Below are positions 1 to 8,601 of a stretch of 64,000 nucleotides of DNA, in pieces. The position numbers and the translations under genes are program-made. Below the pieces are notes generated by a model, which worked only from the letters and a program-made list of their open reading frames with translations, was not told the DNA's origin and did not search any database. Origin of the DNA: an uncultured Acetatifactor sp. (GTDB lineage Bacteria > Bacillota > Clostridia > Lachnospirales > Lachnospiraceae); assembly GCA_947581865.1 (NCBI GenBank), contig CANPWA010000001.1, positions 62,001 through 126,000 on the forward strand. Reading direction: 5' to 3'. Positions within the stretch are counted from its first letter, which is position 1. The number at the start of each line of letters is the position of its first letter.

Positions 1-287
1 ACATGATGATCGGCAATATCATCACGGACACGGAAGTGCAGGATCAGGTGGGGTATGAGAAATACGACATTGTCGTGGCAAATATTCTCGCGGATGTGCT
101 GGTTCCTCTGACGCCGGTGATTGTCCGTCAGCTGAAACCGGGAGGAATTTATATCACCTCCGGCATTATCAATGACAAGGAGCAGACGGTGGTGGATGCG
201 GTGAAGGCGGCGGGACTGAAGGTGCTCGATATCACCTGCCAGGGCGAATGGGTGTCCGTCACGGCGCAAAAGGAAATGTCTCTCTGA
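1..287 (+). CDS. prmA: Ribosomal protein L11 methyltransferase, C-terminal part (partial)
   Basis: This is the last 95 or so residues of a gene that begins before the window. PrmA is a cytoplasmic class I SAM-dependent methyltransferase that trimethylates ribosomal protein L11. The visible part has the family's motif IV, VANILADVLVP, followed by LKPGGIYITSGI and a C-terminal strand ending WVSVTAQK, which is the usual PrmA end. The stop at 285-287 lies 13 bases before rsmE, and the pair prmA-rsmE is a common Firmicutes arrangement, so co-transcription is likely. The SAM-binding N-terminal half cannot be checked here. The call is confident because NILADVL is diagnostic for this family among methyltransferases. 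Confidence 0.9.
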   Translation, partial: MMIGNIITDTEVQDQVGYEKYDIVVANILADVLVPLTPVIVRQLKPGGIYITSGIINDKEQTVVDAVKAAGLKVLDITCQGEWVSVTAQKEMSL

Positions 288-300
288 AGGGGGGATTCGT

Positions 301-1047
301 TTGTATCAGTTTTTTGTGGAGCCGGGTCAGATCAATATAAGTGACAGAAGTGTCATGATTACCGGAACAGATGTAAATCATATCAGAAATGTACTGCGCA
401 TGAAGGTGGGCGAGGAGATCGCGGTGAGCAACGGGCAGGACGGAAAAGAATACCGCTGCGGTATCGCGGAATTTCTGGAGGACGCCGTGCGCTGTGAACT
501 GCGTTTTGTGAAAGAGGATGGGGTGGAGCTGCCGGTTCGGGTGGTTTTGTTCCAGGGGCTGCCCAAAGCGGACAAGATGGAGCTTATCATCCAGAAGGCA
601 GTGGAACTGGGCGTATATGAGATTGTCCCCGTTGCGGTCAAGCGCTGTGTGGTAAGGCTGGATGACAAAAAGGCGCAGGCAAAGACCGCGCGCTGGCAGA
701 ATATCGCGGAGGCGGCGGCAAAGCAGAGCCGCAGGGGAATGATTCCCCAAGTAGCCCCTCTCGTCAGCCTGGAACAGGCCCTGGAGCGTGCAAAAGGAAT
801 GGATGTGCGGCTGATCCCCTATGAACTGGCAGAAGGGATGGACCGGACCCGGGAATTATTCGGCAGCATCAGAGCCGGACAGACGGTGGCAGTGTTCATC
901 GGTCCCGAGGGCGGCTTTGAGGAGAGTGAGATAGCCCTTGCACAGCAGCATGGCGTGGAACCTGTCACGCTGGGAAGACGGATCCTGCGCACGGAGACGG
1001 CAGGAATGACGGTTCTGGCATGGCTGGGTTATCTGCTGGAGCAGTAG
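301..1047 (+). CDS. rsmE: 16S rRNA (uracil-1498-N3)-methyltransferase RsmE
   Basis: RsmE methylates U1498 of 16S rRNA on the 30S subunit, using SAM. The 248-residue product has the expected length and order: an N-terminal PUA-like domain with HIRNVLRMKVG near residue 27, then a SPOUT (trefoil-knot) domain with FIGPEGGF near 199 and LGRRILRTETA near 228, the knot signature. The start is a TTG at 301: it follows a strong GGGGGG-type ribosome site at 288-294 and gives the family's usual beginning, MYQFFV; the next in-frame ATG would remove that conserved strand. It directly follows prmA, so the two ribosome modification enzymes are probably co-transcribed. Confidence 0.95.
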   Translation: MYQFFVEPGQINISDRSVMITGTDVNHIRNVLRMKVGEEIAVSNGQDGKEYRCGIAEFLEDAVRCELRFVKEDGVELPVRVVLFQGLPKADKMELIIQKAVELGVYEIVPVAVKRCVVRLDDKKAQAKTARWQNIAEAAAKQSRRGMIPQVAPLVSLEQALERAKGMDVRLIPYELAEGMDRTRELFGSIRAGQTVAVFIGPEGGFEESEIALAQQHGVEPVTLGRRILRTETAGMTVLAWLGYLLEQ

Positions 1048-1115
1048 ACCAAACAGATTTTTTCTGCATATGATAAAGATAAGAAACGTGAGATTATAGA
1101 TGAAGGAGTATCATC

Positions 1116-2288
1116 ATGGAAGTGTACTTGGACAATTCCGCTACCACCCGTGTGTTTCCGGAAGTGGCGGAGTTGATAAAAGAAATTATGTGTGAAGATT
1201 ACGGCAATCCTTCCAGTCTGCACAGAAAGGGCATTCAGGCGGAACAGCATCTGCGCCATGCAAAGGAGACGCTGGCGGGCATACTCAAGGTGAACGAGAA
1301 GGAGCTTTTTTTCACCTCCGGGGGAACGGAGTCTGATAATCTGGCGCTGATCGGATGCGCCCTTGCCAACCAGCGGAGGGGAAAGCATCTGATCACCACG
1401 CAGATCGAACATCCTGCGGTGCTGCAGACGATGAAATATCTGGAGGGTCTGGGGTTTCGTGTGACCTATCTGCCGGTGGACGGCACGGGCAGGATCCGCA
1501 TGGAAGATTTGCGCCGCTCTGTGGCAGACGATACGACACTGGTGTCCATCATGCACACCAACAATGAGATCGGTTCCCTCCAGCCCATCGCTGAGGCGGG
1601 GACACTGATCAAGAAGATCAACCCGGATACGCTGTTTCATGTGGATGCAGTGCAGGGATTCGGAAAGGCGCGCATCTATCCCAAGAGGATGAATATCGAT
1701 CTGCTCTCTGCCAGCGGTCACAAGATCCATGGTCCCAAGGGTGTGGGGCTTTTGTATGTGGGAGAGAAAGTGAAGATCCAGCCCATCCTGTTCGGCGGCG
1801 GGCAGCAGATGAATCTCCGCTCCGGCACGGACAATGTCCCCGGAATCGCAGGTATGGCAAAGGCGGCAGAAATGCTCTACAGCCATCTGGAAGAGGATGT
1901 CAACCGGCTTTATCACTGCAAGAGATATTTTGTGAACGGGCTTAAACGGATGGAGAACGTGAGGATCAACGGGCTTCTGCCGGACGGTTCTTACGGGGAG
2001 GGAACGGCTTCTCATGTGCTGAGCGCATCTTTTATCGGAGTGAGGAGCGAAGTGCTTCTGCACGCATTGGAGGATGAGGGGATCTATGTGTCGGCGGGAA
2101 GTGCCTGTTCCGCGCGCAAACCACAGCCCTCTGCCACGCTCCGGGCAATGGGTGTGGAGAAAGCGCGGTTAGAGTCGGCGATTCGTTTCAGCTTTTCCGT
2201 AGATACCACAGAAAAAGAACTGGACTATACATTGAAAGTATTATATGATAAAATTCCAGTGTTGCGCAGATATACCCGGCGGGCATAA
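1116..2288 (+). CDS. Cysteine desulfurase (NifS/IscS family), probable sulfur donor to ThiI
   Basis: This is a PLP-dependent enzyme that takes sulfur from cysteine and carries it as a persulfide. It has 390 residues. Seen: DNSATT at 6-11, His99 in QIEHP, Asp177 in HVDAVQ, the PLP lysine 203 in SGHKIHGPKG, and the persulfide cysteine 331 in the short loop SAGSACSARK. An AAGGAG site precedes the ATG. Its stop is only 19 bases before thiI. In Bacillus subtilis a dedicated desulfurase, NifZ, next to thiI feeds sulfur to ThiI for 4-thiouridine; the same pairing suggests this enzyme does that job rather than general Fe-S assembly, as no isc or suf gene is nearby. The partner assignment is inference. 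Confidence 0.92.
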   Translation: MEVYLDNSATTRVFPEVAELIKEIMCEDYGNPSSLHRKGIQAEQHLRHAKETLAGILKVNEKELFFTSGGTESDNLALIGCALANQRRGKHLITTQIEHPAVLQTMKYLEGLGFRVTYLPVDGTGRIRMEDLRRSVADDTTLVSIMHTNNEIGSLQPIAEAGTLIKKINPDTLFHVDAVQGFGKARIYPKRMNIDLLSASGHKIHGPKGVGLLYVGEKVKIQPILFGGGQQMNLRSGTDNVPGIAGMAKAAEMLYSHLEEDVNRLYHCKRYFVNGLKRMENVRINGLLPDGSYGEGTASHVLSASFIGVRSEVLLHALEDEGIYVSAGSACSARKPQPSATLRAMGVEKARLESAIRFSFSVDTTEKELDYTLKVLYDKIPVLRRYTRRA

Positions 2289-2307
2289 AAGATATCAGGA
2301 GGAAACG

Positions 2308-3486
2308 ATGTTTACGGCATTTTTGATAAAATACGCGGAAATCGGTGTAAAGGGGAAAAACCGGCATTTGTTCGAGGATGCGTTGATCCATCAGATAAAA
2401 TACGCACTGAAAAAATGTGAGGGGCAATTTCTGATCCATAAGACACAGGGGCGCATCTATGTGGACGCCCAGACGGATTTTGACTTTGACGAGACGATAG
2501 AACATTTGCAGAAAGTGTTCGGCATTTCCCAGATCTGTCCCGTGGTGTATGTACGGGACGAGGGGTTTGAGAAGCTTTGTGACACTGTTGTCAAATATAT
2601 TGGGGATGTATATCCCGGATGCAATAAGACCTTCAAAGTAAATGCACGCCGCGCACGCAAGGATTATCCCAAGGATTCCATGGAGATCAATGCGGATATG
2701 GGGGAGGCGATCCTCAACGCATATCCCGACATGTCGGTGGATGTCCATAAGCCGGATATCACGCTGAATATCGAGGTGCGTGAGAACATTTATGTTTATT
2801 CGGAAACGATTCCGGGTCCCGGAGGCATGCCTGTGGGTACAGGCGGAAAGGCAATGCTGCTGTTGTCCGGCGGCATTGACTCTCCGGTGGCAGGTTACAT
2901 GATAGCAAAGAGGGGAGTGAAGATTGACGCGGTTTATTTTCATGCTCCGCCCTACACCAGCGAAAGGGCAAAGCAGAAGGTGGTGGATCTGGCGCGCATC
3001 GTATCGCGCTACACGGGTCCCATTTACCTGCATGTCATCAACTTTACGGATATTCAGCTCTATATCCATGAGAAATGTCCCCATGAGGAACTGACGATCA
3101 TCATGCGGCGGTACATGATGCGCATTGCGGAACATCTTGCGAGGGAAAACCAGTGTCTGGGACTGATCACGGGGGAGAGCATCGGACAGGTGGCATCCCA
3201 GACCATGAGTTCTCTTGCTGCCACCAACGAGGTGTGCGGGCTGCCTGTATACCGTCCGCTGATCGGCTTTGACAAACAGGAGATCGTGGAGGTCGCAGAG
3301 AAGATCGGGACCTTTGAGACATCTATTCTGCCCTTTGAGGACTGCTGTACGATCTTTGTGGCAAAACATCCTGTCACGAAGCCCAATGTGAAGATCATAC
3401 GCCGGCATGAGCGCAATCTGGAAGAGCGGATCGAGGAGCTGGTGGAGAAAGCATTAAAGACCGATGAATTGATCATCGTGGAATAA
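2308..3486 (+). CDS. thiI: tRNA 4-thiouridine synthetase ThiI
   Basis: ThiI adenylates U8 of tRNA and inserts sulfur to make 4-thiouridine. The 392-residue product has an N-terminal ferredoxin-like/THUMP region (about 1-165) and a PP-loop pyrophosphatase domain with LLLSGGIDSPVAGYM near 185-200. It stops at the length of the Firmicutes form and has no C-terminal rhodanese domain as in E. coli, which fits a direct transfer from the adjacent cysteine desulfurase. The start at 2308 is chosen because AGGAGG lies seven bases before it and the protein then begins MFTAFLIKYAEIGVKG as in relatives; a longer reading frame from 2245 would run into the desulfurase gene. No plus-strand terminator with a T-run was seen after it. 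Confidence 0.95.
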   Translation: MFTAFLIKYAEIGVKGKNRHLFEDALIHQIKYALKKCEGQFLIHKTQGRIYVDAQTDFDFDETIEHLQKVFGISQICPVVYVRDEGFEKLCDTVVKYIGDVYPGCNKTFKVNARRARKDYPKDSMEINADMGEAILNAYPDMSVDVHKPDITLNIEVRENIYVYSETIPGPGGMPVGTGGKAMLLLSGGIDSPVAGYMIAKRGVKIDAVYFHAPPYTSERAKQKVVDLARIVSRYTGPIYLHVINFTDIQLYIHEKCPHEELTIIMRRYMMRIAEHLARENQCLGLITGESIGQVASQTMSSLAATNEVCGLPVYRPLIGFDKQEIVEVAEKIGTFETSILPFEDCCTIFVAKHPVTKPNVKIIRRHERNLEERIEELVEKALKTDELIIVE

Positions 3487-3492
3487 AGCTGC

Positions 3493-3528
3493 AAAAAACG
3501 TCTCAAGGAATTGCGTTCCCTGAGACGT
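3493..3528 (-). terminator. Rho-independent terminator of the HPr-like gene
   Basis: An 11-base stem (ACGTCTCAAGG with CCCTGAGACGT, one wobble) is followed on the minus strand by a run of six T (plus-strand AAAAAA at 3493-3498). The T-run lies only on the minus side, so it ends the minus-strand HPr-like gene and not thiI. Confidence 0.85.
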
Positions 3529-3542
3529 CCCTATGAGAAAGA

Positions 3543-3773
3543 TCAGACCAGATAGGGTTTAAGAGTTTCCATCACATCGTCCATGCCGGTCTCCGTGTGG
3601 ATGTTGAGCGTGATGGGTTTGGAGAGATCAAGGCTGAATATACCCATGATGGACTTTGCGTCAATGACATATCTGCCGGATACCAGATCAAAATCGTAGT
3701 CGAACTTTGTGATATCGTTTACGAAAGACTTAACCTTGTCAATGGAATTTAATGAAATCTGTACTTCTTTCAT
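3543..3773 (-). CDS. HPr-like domain protein lacking the phosphorylatable histidine
   Basis: This 76-residue protein has the size and C-terminal half of the PTS phosphocarrier HPr: AKSIMGIFSLDLSKP at about 39-53 matches HPr's regulatory-serine region. The active-site loop (consensus GLHARPA around His15) is replaced by SLNSIDKVKSF, with lysine at position 15, so it cannot carry phosphate from enzyme I. The serine of AKS (residue 41) is kept, recalling Crh of bacilli, which also lacks His15 and acts in catabolite repression; whether this protein does the same is inference. The start is the ATG at 3773 behind AAGGAGG; an earlier ATG at 3794 has no ribosome site. It is a single-gene unit with its own promoter and terminator. 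A canonical HPr is encoded at 43511. Confidence 0.75.
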   Translation of the reverse strand: MKEVQISLNSIDKVKSFVNDITKFDYDFDLVSGRYVIDAKSIMGIFSLDLSKPITLNIHTETGMDDVMETLKPYLV

Positions 3774-3817
3774 GATAGTTACCTCCTTAATCATTACGGG
3801 TCATACCTTCAAGCATC

Positions 3818-3846
3818 ATATTAACGGCAAAACAGGGAAAAGTCAA
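3818..3846 (-). promoter_or_regulatory. Sigma-A type promoter for the HPr-like gene
   Basis: On the minus strand TTGACT and TAATAT are 17 bases apart, about 45 bases before the start codon of the HPr-like gene. Hexamer matches are 5/6 and 4/6. Confidence 0.6.
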
Positions 3847-3880
3847 TCCTAAAACATTACAAAAAAAGTGGGGATTTCGT

Positions 3881-5251
3881 ATGAAACGGGTAGCATTTCA
3901 CAATCTTGGGTGCAAAGTGAATTCCTATGAGATGGATGTGATGCAGCAAAATTTACAGGAAAAAGGATATAAGATCGTACCGTTCGACGAAATTGCCGAT
4001 ATCTATATCGTCAACACCTGCACGGTCACCAATATCGCGGACCGCAAGAGCAGGCAGATGCTTCACCGTGCAAAACAGAAGAATCCCCTGGCAGTCGTAG
4101 TGGCGGTGGGATGCTATGTACAGACGGACCGGGAGGGTGTGGAGCAGGATGAGTCCATCGATCTTGCCATCGGCAACAATCGAAAAAACGCGTTGGCAGA
4201 GATTTTAGAAGAATTTCTTGCCGGGCGGGAGAACCCGTTGCCGGCGGGGGGAAACGGACCGGACAAGACCTTAAACGGCACGACGGTCACCGACATCAAT
4301 GCGCCCTGTGAATATGAGAACATGTCCCTGAAAGAGACGGCAGAGCATACCCGTGCCTACATTAAGATCCAGGACGGCTGCAATCAGTTCTGTTCCTATT
4401 GTGTGATCCCCTATGCCAGGGGGCGGGTGCGCAGCAGACCAGAGGAGGAGATCCTGGCAGAGATCCGGGGGCTGATCCAGAGGGGGTATAGGGAAATTGT
4501 GCTCACGGGCATCCACATCAGCTCCTATGGCATTGACTTTGACGGGGAGAAGGCATATTGCGGCAAAAGCCGCCTTATAGATCTTGTGGAGCGCATCCAC
4601 AATGAGACGGAGGGGTTAGAACGCATCCGGCTGGGTTCTTTGGAGCCTCGGATCGTCACGGAGGAGACGGCGGCGAGACTCGCCGCACTGCCCGGACTCT
4701 GCCCCCATTTTCATCTGTCCCTCCAAAGCGGCTGTGACACGACCCTAAAAAGAATGAATAGACATTATACCACCGTGGAATACTTACGGGGAGTGGGCTG
4801 CCTGCGGAAATATTTTGAACATCCGGCGATAACCACGGATGTGATCGTGGGATTCCCCGGGGAGACCGAAGAGGAATTTGCACAGACGAAGGCGTTTCTG
4901 GAGAAGGTTGGATTTTTTGAGATGCACATCTTTAAATATTCCAGACGCAGGGGCACCAATGCGGACAAAATGCCGGATCAGATCACGGAAAAGTTGAAAG
5001 CCCGGCGCAGCGATGAGCTGTTTGCCCTGGAGGCACAACAGTCTCAGATCTTCAGGGCGTATTACATAGGCAAGACCGTAGAGGTTCTCTGGGAGGACAG
5101 AAAACAGATCGGCGGAACATGGTACTGGATCGGACACACCGGAGACTATGTGAAGGTTGCGGTATACGACAGGGGGAGCGATCTTTCCAACAGTCTTTCC
5201 CGTGTTAAGGTGGAGTGTTTTCTGACGGAGGAGATTCTTTTGGCGGGATAA
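3881..5251 (+). CDS. mtaB: tRNA t6A37 methylthiotransferase MtaB
   Basis: MtaB is a radical SAM enzyme that adds a methylthio group to t6A at position 37 of ANN-decoding tRNAs. The 456-residue product has the family's three parts: an N-terminal MTTase domain binding one 4Fe-4S cluster through Cys11, Cys47 and Cys78; a radical SAM core with Cys167, Cys171 and Cys174 in DGCNQFCSYC; and a C-terminal TRAM-like region. The opening HNLGCKVNSYE is typical of MtaB rather than MiaB or RimO. A GGGGA ribosome site lies before the ATG. It is transcribed away from the HPr-like gene; no strong promoter of its own was recognised, so read-through from thiI is possible. Confidence 0.95.
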   Translation: MKRVAFHNLGCKVNSYEMDVMQQNLQEKGYKIVPFDEIADIYIVNTCTVTNIADRKSRQMLHRAKQKNPLAVVVAVGCYVQTDREGVEQDESIDLAIGNNRKNALAEILEEFLAGRENPLPAGGNGPDKTLNGTTVTDINAPCEYENMSLKETAEHTRAYIKIQDGCNQFCSYCVIPYARGRVRSRPEEEILAEIRGLIQRGYREIVLTGIHISSYGIDFDGEKAYCGKSRLIDLVERIHNETEGLERIRLGSLEPRIVTEETAARLAALPGLCPHFHLSLQSGCDTTLKRMNRHYTTVEYLRGVGCLRKYFEHPAITTDVIVGFPGETEEEFAQTKAFLEKVGFFEMHIFKYSRRRGTNADKMPDQITEKLKARRSDELFALEAQQSQIFRAYYIGKTVEVLWEDRKQIGGTWYWIGHTGDYVKVAVYDRGSDLSNSLSRVKVECFLTEEILLAG

Positions 5252-5269
5252 ACCTTGCATGAAATAGGA

Positions 5270-5298
5270 TTGAATTTTTTGTTCAAATGAGGTAATAT
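5270..5298 (+). promoter_or_regulatory. Sigma-A type promoter for ireB-ruvX-DUF1292
   Basis: TTGAAT and TAATAT lie 17 bases apart, and the -10 element is 60 bases before the ireB start. It sits in the only gap between mtaB and ireB. Confidence 0.55.
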
Positions 5299-5358
5299 AG
5301 AAAAAGCAGGGTATTAGCGGACGTGAGTTTTGACAGGCATTTAGAGAAGGAAGATATT

Positions 5359-5622
5359 ATGCAGGATTTGGAGAGCACACAATATTTTAAGGTGGAAGCA
5401 GAGCCGGAGACGGGCGTAAGGGTGGTTTTATCCACGGTGTATGAGGCTTTGACTGAGAAAGGATACAATCCGGTGAATCAGATCGTGGGTTATATCATGA
5501 GTGGGGATCCCACTTATATCACCAGTCATATGGGGGCGCGGAGCCTTATCATGAAAGTGGAGCGCGATGAACTTGTGGAGGAGCTTTTGACAGAGTATAT
5601 CCGCAATAATCACTGGGCGTAG
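5359..5622 (+). CDS. ireB: IreB family regulatory phosphoprotein (UPF0297/DUF965)
   Basis: IreB of Enterococcus faecalis is a small cytoplasmic protein phosphorylated by the Ser/Thr kinase IreK and a negative regulator of cephalosporin resistance. This 87-residue protein carries the family core: [19 protein letters not shown] and [10 protein letters not shown], then a helical C-terminus. The ATG at 5359 is chosen because AGAAGGAAG precedes it; a GTG 36 bases upstream would add residues without a ribosome site. It is followed after 11 bases by ruvX and then DUF1292, the same order as yrzL-yrrK-yrzB of Bacillus subtilis. The phosphorylated threonines of the enterococcal protein lie in its N-terminal part; here one threonine, Thr7, is present in [10 protein letters not shown]. 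No kinase gene is visible. Confidence 0.9.
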   Translation: MQDLESTQYFKVEAEPETGVRVVLSTVYEALTEKGYNPVNQIVGYIMSGDPTYITSHMGARSLIMKVERDELVEELLTEYIRNNHWA

Positions 5623-5633
5623 GAGGAAGATTT

Positions 5634-6089
5634 ATGCGGATCATGGGCTTGGATTTTGGTTCCAAGACGGTTGGGGTTGCTGTGAGTGACGCTTTGCTTT
5701 TGACCGCTCAGGGGGTGGAGATCATCCGACGCAGGGAGGAGAATAAGCTGCGCCGGACGCTGACCAGGATCGAGGAGCTGATCGTAGAGTACGAAGTGGA
5801 AGAAATCGTGCTGGGTCTTCCCAGACATATGAACGGTACGGAGGGAGTGCGCGTGGAGCTCACCGAGGAGTTCAAGGACAAGCTGGAACGAAGGACCGGT
5901 TTGCCCGTGGCGCTTTGGGACGAGCGTCTGACGACGGTTGCGGCGGATAGGACGATGATGGAAACCGGAATCCGCAGGGAGCGTCGAAAGGAATATGTGG
6001 ATATGATCGCGGCATCTTTTATCCTGCAGGGATACCTGGACTGGCGCAGAAACCGGCAGGAGATGAAAGACAGTGAGGAGTCGGAATGA
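5634..6089 (+). CDS. ruvX: YqgF/RuvX-family nuclease (putative Holliday junction resolvase, pre-16S rRNA processing)
   Basis: This is an RNase H-fold protein of 151 residues, the usual length. The first strand [14 protein letters not shown] carries the first acidic residue, [12 protein letters not shown] follows, and WDERLTT carries the conserved DE pair; the last acidic residue is in YVDMIAA. E. coli YqgF takes part in 5' maturation of 16S rRNA, while the resolvase role was predicted from the fold, so both names are in use. AGGAGGAAG gives a strong ribosome site. Its stop overlaps the next start by four bases (ATGA), pointing to translational coupling with DUF1292. Confidence 0.92.
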   Translation: MRIMGLDFGSKTVGVAVSDALLLTAQGVEIIRRREENKLRRTLTRIEELIVEYEVEEIVLGLPRHMNGTEGVRVELTEEFKDKLERRTGLPVALWDERLTTVAADRTMMETGIRRERRKEYVDMIAASFILQGYLDWRRNRQEMKDSEESE

Positions 6090-6361
6090 GCAGGCTGGAA
6101 AAAATCACATTTAACGCAGGCGGGGAAGATCCCGTGGATTTTTATGTGCTGGAGCAGACCAGGATCGGCGGGTACAATTATATTCTGGTGACGGATTTTG
6201 AGGAAGGCGACGGTGAGGCGCTGATCTTGAAGGATATGTCCGCAGACGGCGAGGAGGAAAGTCTTTTTTCCATTGTGTCGGATGAAAAGGAGCTGGAGGC
6301 AGTCTCCGGAGTGTTCGCGGATATGCTGGATGATGTGGAATTTGTAAGGGGCGAAGAGTAG
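6086..6361 (+). CDS. DUF1292 family protein (YrzB-like)
   Basis: This is a small acidic protein (91 residues) of unknown function. The pattern of DUF1292 is visible: an N-terminal strand with [19 protein letters not shown], then [22 protein letters not shown] and a C-terminal [10 protein letters not shown]. The gene overlaps ruvX by four bases and is the third member of the conserved ireB-ruvX-DUF1292 set. Between its stop and rnjA are 140 bases without a gene, where only a weak TTGCCG/TATTTT pair could be made out, so rnjA may have its own promoter. The family assignment rests on both sequence and position. Confidence 0.85.
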   Translation: MSRLEKITFNAGGEDPVDFYVLEQTRIGGYNYILVTDFEEGDGEALILKDMSADGEEESLFSIVSDEKELEAVSGVFADMLDDVEFVRGEE

Positions 6362-6501
6362 GCGGATCCAGAACCGTCAGAGTACGAAGATCCGGTGCGG
6401 ACGCACGAAAACTACGAATGAATTGCCGCGGCGGAGCGGTATGATATTTTATATTGTAACAGTTTTAACCAAGGTTTAAGAAGAAAGTTGGAGGAAATTT
6501 A

Positions 6502-8178
6502 GTGAAAAAGCAAAAAGAGAATAATGGAGCTGGCAAGCTGAAAATCATCCCTCTGGGGGGCTTGGAGCAGATCGGCTTGAATATTACTGCCTTCGAGTAT
6601 GAGGACAGTATTATTGTGGTGGACTGCGGTCTGTCTTTCCCGGCGGATGACATGTTGGGGATCGATCTGGTCATTCCGGATGTCACCTATCTGAAAAATA
6701 ATATGGACAAGGTCAAAGGCTTTGTCATCACTCACGGGCATGAAGATCATATCGGGGCGCTGCCCTATGTGCTCAGGGAGATCAACATACCCATTTACGC
6801 TACCCGGCTGACAATGGGAATCATTGAGAATAAGCTGACGGAGCATAATCTGATGAAGACCACCAAGCGCAAGGTGGTCAGATTCGGACAATCTATCAAT
6901 CTGGGGAAATTCCGTGTCGAGTTTATCAAGACAAACCACAGTATTGTGGATGCTGCGGCTCTGGCAATCTATTCTCCCGCGGGTGTGGTGGTGCACACGG
7001 GAGATTTCAAAGTGGATTACACGCCGGTGTACGGCGATGCCATTGATCTGCAGCGCTTTGCAGAGATCGGCAGGAAGGGCGTGCTGGCGCTGATGTGCGA
7101 TTCCACCAATGCGGAACGCCCGGGCTTTACCCCCTCTGAAAAGACGGTGGGAAAGGCTTTTGATACATTGTTTAACGAACATAAGAATACCCGTATTTTT
7201 GTGGCGACCTTTGCCTCCAATGTGGACAGGGTCCAACAGATCATCAACACGGCGTACAAATTCGGACGCAAGGTCTGTGTGGAAGGCCGCAGTATGGTCA
7301 ATATCATTGAGACGGCAAGAAATCTGGGTTGTATCAGTATTCCGGACAATACGCTGGTGGACATCGAGCAGATGAAAAATTATCCCGATGAGAAACAGGT
7401 CATCATCACCACCGGCAGTCAGGGAGAAAGCATGGCTGCCCTCTCCCGTATGGCAAACAATATGCACCGTAAGATTACGATCGGGGCGGGGGATACGGTC
7501 ATCTTTTCCTCCAATCCCATACCCGGCAATGAGAAGGCAGTGACCAAGATCATCAATGAACTGCAGCGCAAGGGTGCGGATGTGATCTTTCAGGATACAC
7601 ATGTGTCCGGGCATGCCTGTCAGGAGGAGATCAAGCTCATTTACACCCTGACACATCCCAAGTATGCCATTCCCGTACACGGCGAGTACAAACATCTGAA
7701 GGCACAGGCAAAGATCGCCGAGAGCCTTGGCATAGACAAGGACAATATCTTTATCCTCTCCTCCGGCGATGTGCTGGAGTTGAATGAGGACGGCGCCAGG
7801 ACGGGCGGCAGGGTTCCCACAGGGACGATCCTGGTGGACGGTCTCGGCGTGGGAGACGTGGGTAATGTGGTGCTCAGAGACCGTCAGCATCTGGCGGAGG
7901 ACGGTATCATGATCGTGGTGATGAGTCTGGAGAAAGCCTCGAACGAACTGGTGGCAGGGCCGGACATTGTCTCCCGGGGCTTTGTCTATGTGAGGGAGTC
8001 CGATGAACTTATAGAAGAGGCGAGACAGACGGTGGATGACGCGCTTCAGGGATGTCTGGACCGGGGCGTCACCGACTGGGGGAAATTGAAATCCGTCACC
8101 AAGGATGTGCTGGGAGAGTATGTCTGGAAAAAGACCAAAAGAAGACCTATGATATTGCCGATCATTATGGAAGTTTAG
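6502..8178 (+). CDS. rnjA: Ribonuclease J
   Basis: RNase J is a metallo-beta-lactamase/beta-CASP ribonuclease with 5'-3' exonuclease and endonuclease activity, central to mRNA decay and rRNA processing in Firmicutes. The 558 residues show THGHEDHIGALPYV with the zinc ligands His78, His80, Asp82 and His83, VVHTGDFKVD, MCDSTNAE, the beta-CASP part with TTGSQGE, and HVSGHACQEE followed by PVHGEY before the C-terminal domain. The start is a GTG at 6502 with GGAGGAAA eight bases before it. It stands between DUF1292 and the YlbF gene; only one RNase J is present in the window, so it is not known whether a second paralogue exists. Confidence 0.95.
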   Translation: MKKQKENNGAGKLKIIPLGGLEQIGLNITAFEYEDSIIVVDCGLSFPADDMLGIDLVIPDVTYLKNNMDKVKGFVITHGHEDHIGALPYVLREINIPIYATRLTMGIIENKLTEHNLMKTTKRKVVRFGQSINLGKFRVEFIKTNHSIVDAAALAIYSPAGVVVHTGDFKVDYTPVYGDAIDLQRFAEIGRKGVLALMCDSTNAERPGFTPSEKTVGKAFDTLFNEHKNTRIFVATFASNVDRVQQIINTAYKFGRKVCVEGRSMVNIIETARNLGCISIPDNTLVDIEQMKNYPDEKQVIITTGSQGESMAALSRMANNMHRKITIGAGDTVIFSSNPIPGNEKAVTKIINELQRKGADVIFQDTHVSGHACQEEIKLIYTLTHPKYAIPVHGEYKHLKAQAKIAESLGIDKDNIFILSSGDVLELNEDGARTGGRVPTGTILVDGLGVGDVGNVVLRDRQHLAEDGIMIVVMSLEKASNELVAGPDIVSRGFVYVRESDELIEEARQTVDDALQGCLDRGVTDWGKLKSVTKDVLGEYVWKKTKRRPMILPIIMEV

Positions 8179-8230
8179 GTATTGAGCTGACGGGCAGGAT
8201 AAAATTTACAATGTACTCCGGAGGTATGAG

Positions 8231-8551
8231 ATGGATAAGATTGACCAGTCTCTCCAACAACTGATCGATGATATTTTATCATCCGATATTTATCGTGCGT
8301 ATGATGTGCAGCGGAAGCTGGTAAATGAACAGCCGGAATTAAAGGCACAGATCGATGACTATCGTATCCGTAATTTTGAGCTTCAGAGCAGTGAAAATAT
8401 CACTTTTGAACAGATAGATCAGTTTGAGAGAGAGTACGCCGCTTTTCGGGAAAATAAGCTGGTGGCAGATTTTTTGGCGGCGGAGCTTGCCTTTTGCAGA
8501 TTACAGCAGAATATCAGTGCCCGTCTGACAGAGGCGATGCACTTTGAGTAG
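8231..8551 (+). CDS. YlbF/YmcA family protein
   Basis: This 106-residue, mainly helical protein is of the Com_YlbF family. Seen: IDDILSSDIYRAYDVQRKLVNEQPELKAQ in the first two helices, a middle segment QIDQFEREYAAFREN, and LVADFLAAELAFCRLQQNI, which fits the LxxxLxxxE pattern of YlbF. In Bacillus YlbF, YmcA and YaaT form a complex that modulates RNase Y mRNA processing. Its position directly after RNase J would fit an RNA-decay role, but that is inference. CCGGAGG lies before the ATG. In bacilli this complex needs three different proteins; only this one is encoded here. Confidence 0.8.
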   Translation: MDKIDQSLQQLIDDILSSDIYRAYDVQRKLVNEQPELKAQIDDYRIRNFELQSSENITFEQIDQFEREYAAFRENKLVADFLAAELAFCRLQQNISARLTEAMHFE

Positions 8552-8601
8552 GCGGATACCGGAAGCGACAGGATTGTGGAGACAGGGAAGAAGGAAAATC
8601 T

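Noticed and set aside
6499..7890. 463-residue minus-strand frame opposite rnjA
   Set aside because: Histidine- and arginine-rich shadow translation of a strongly biased coding region; the plus strand has all RNase J motifs.
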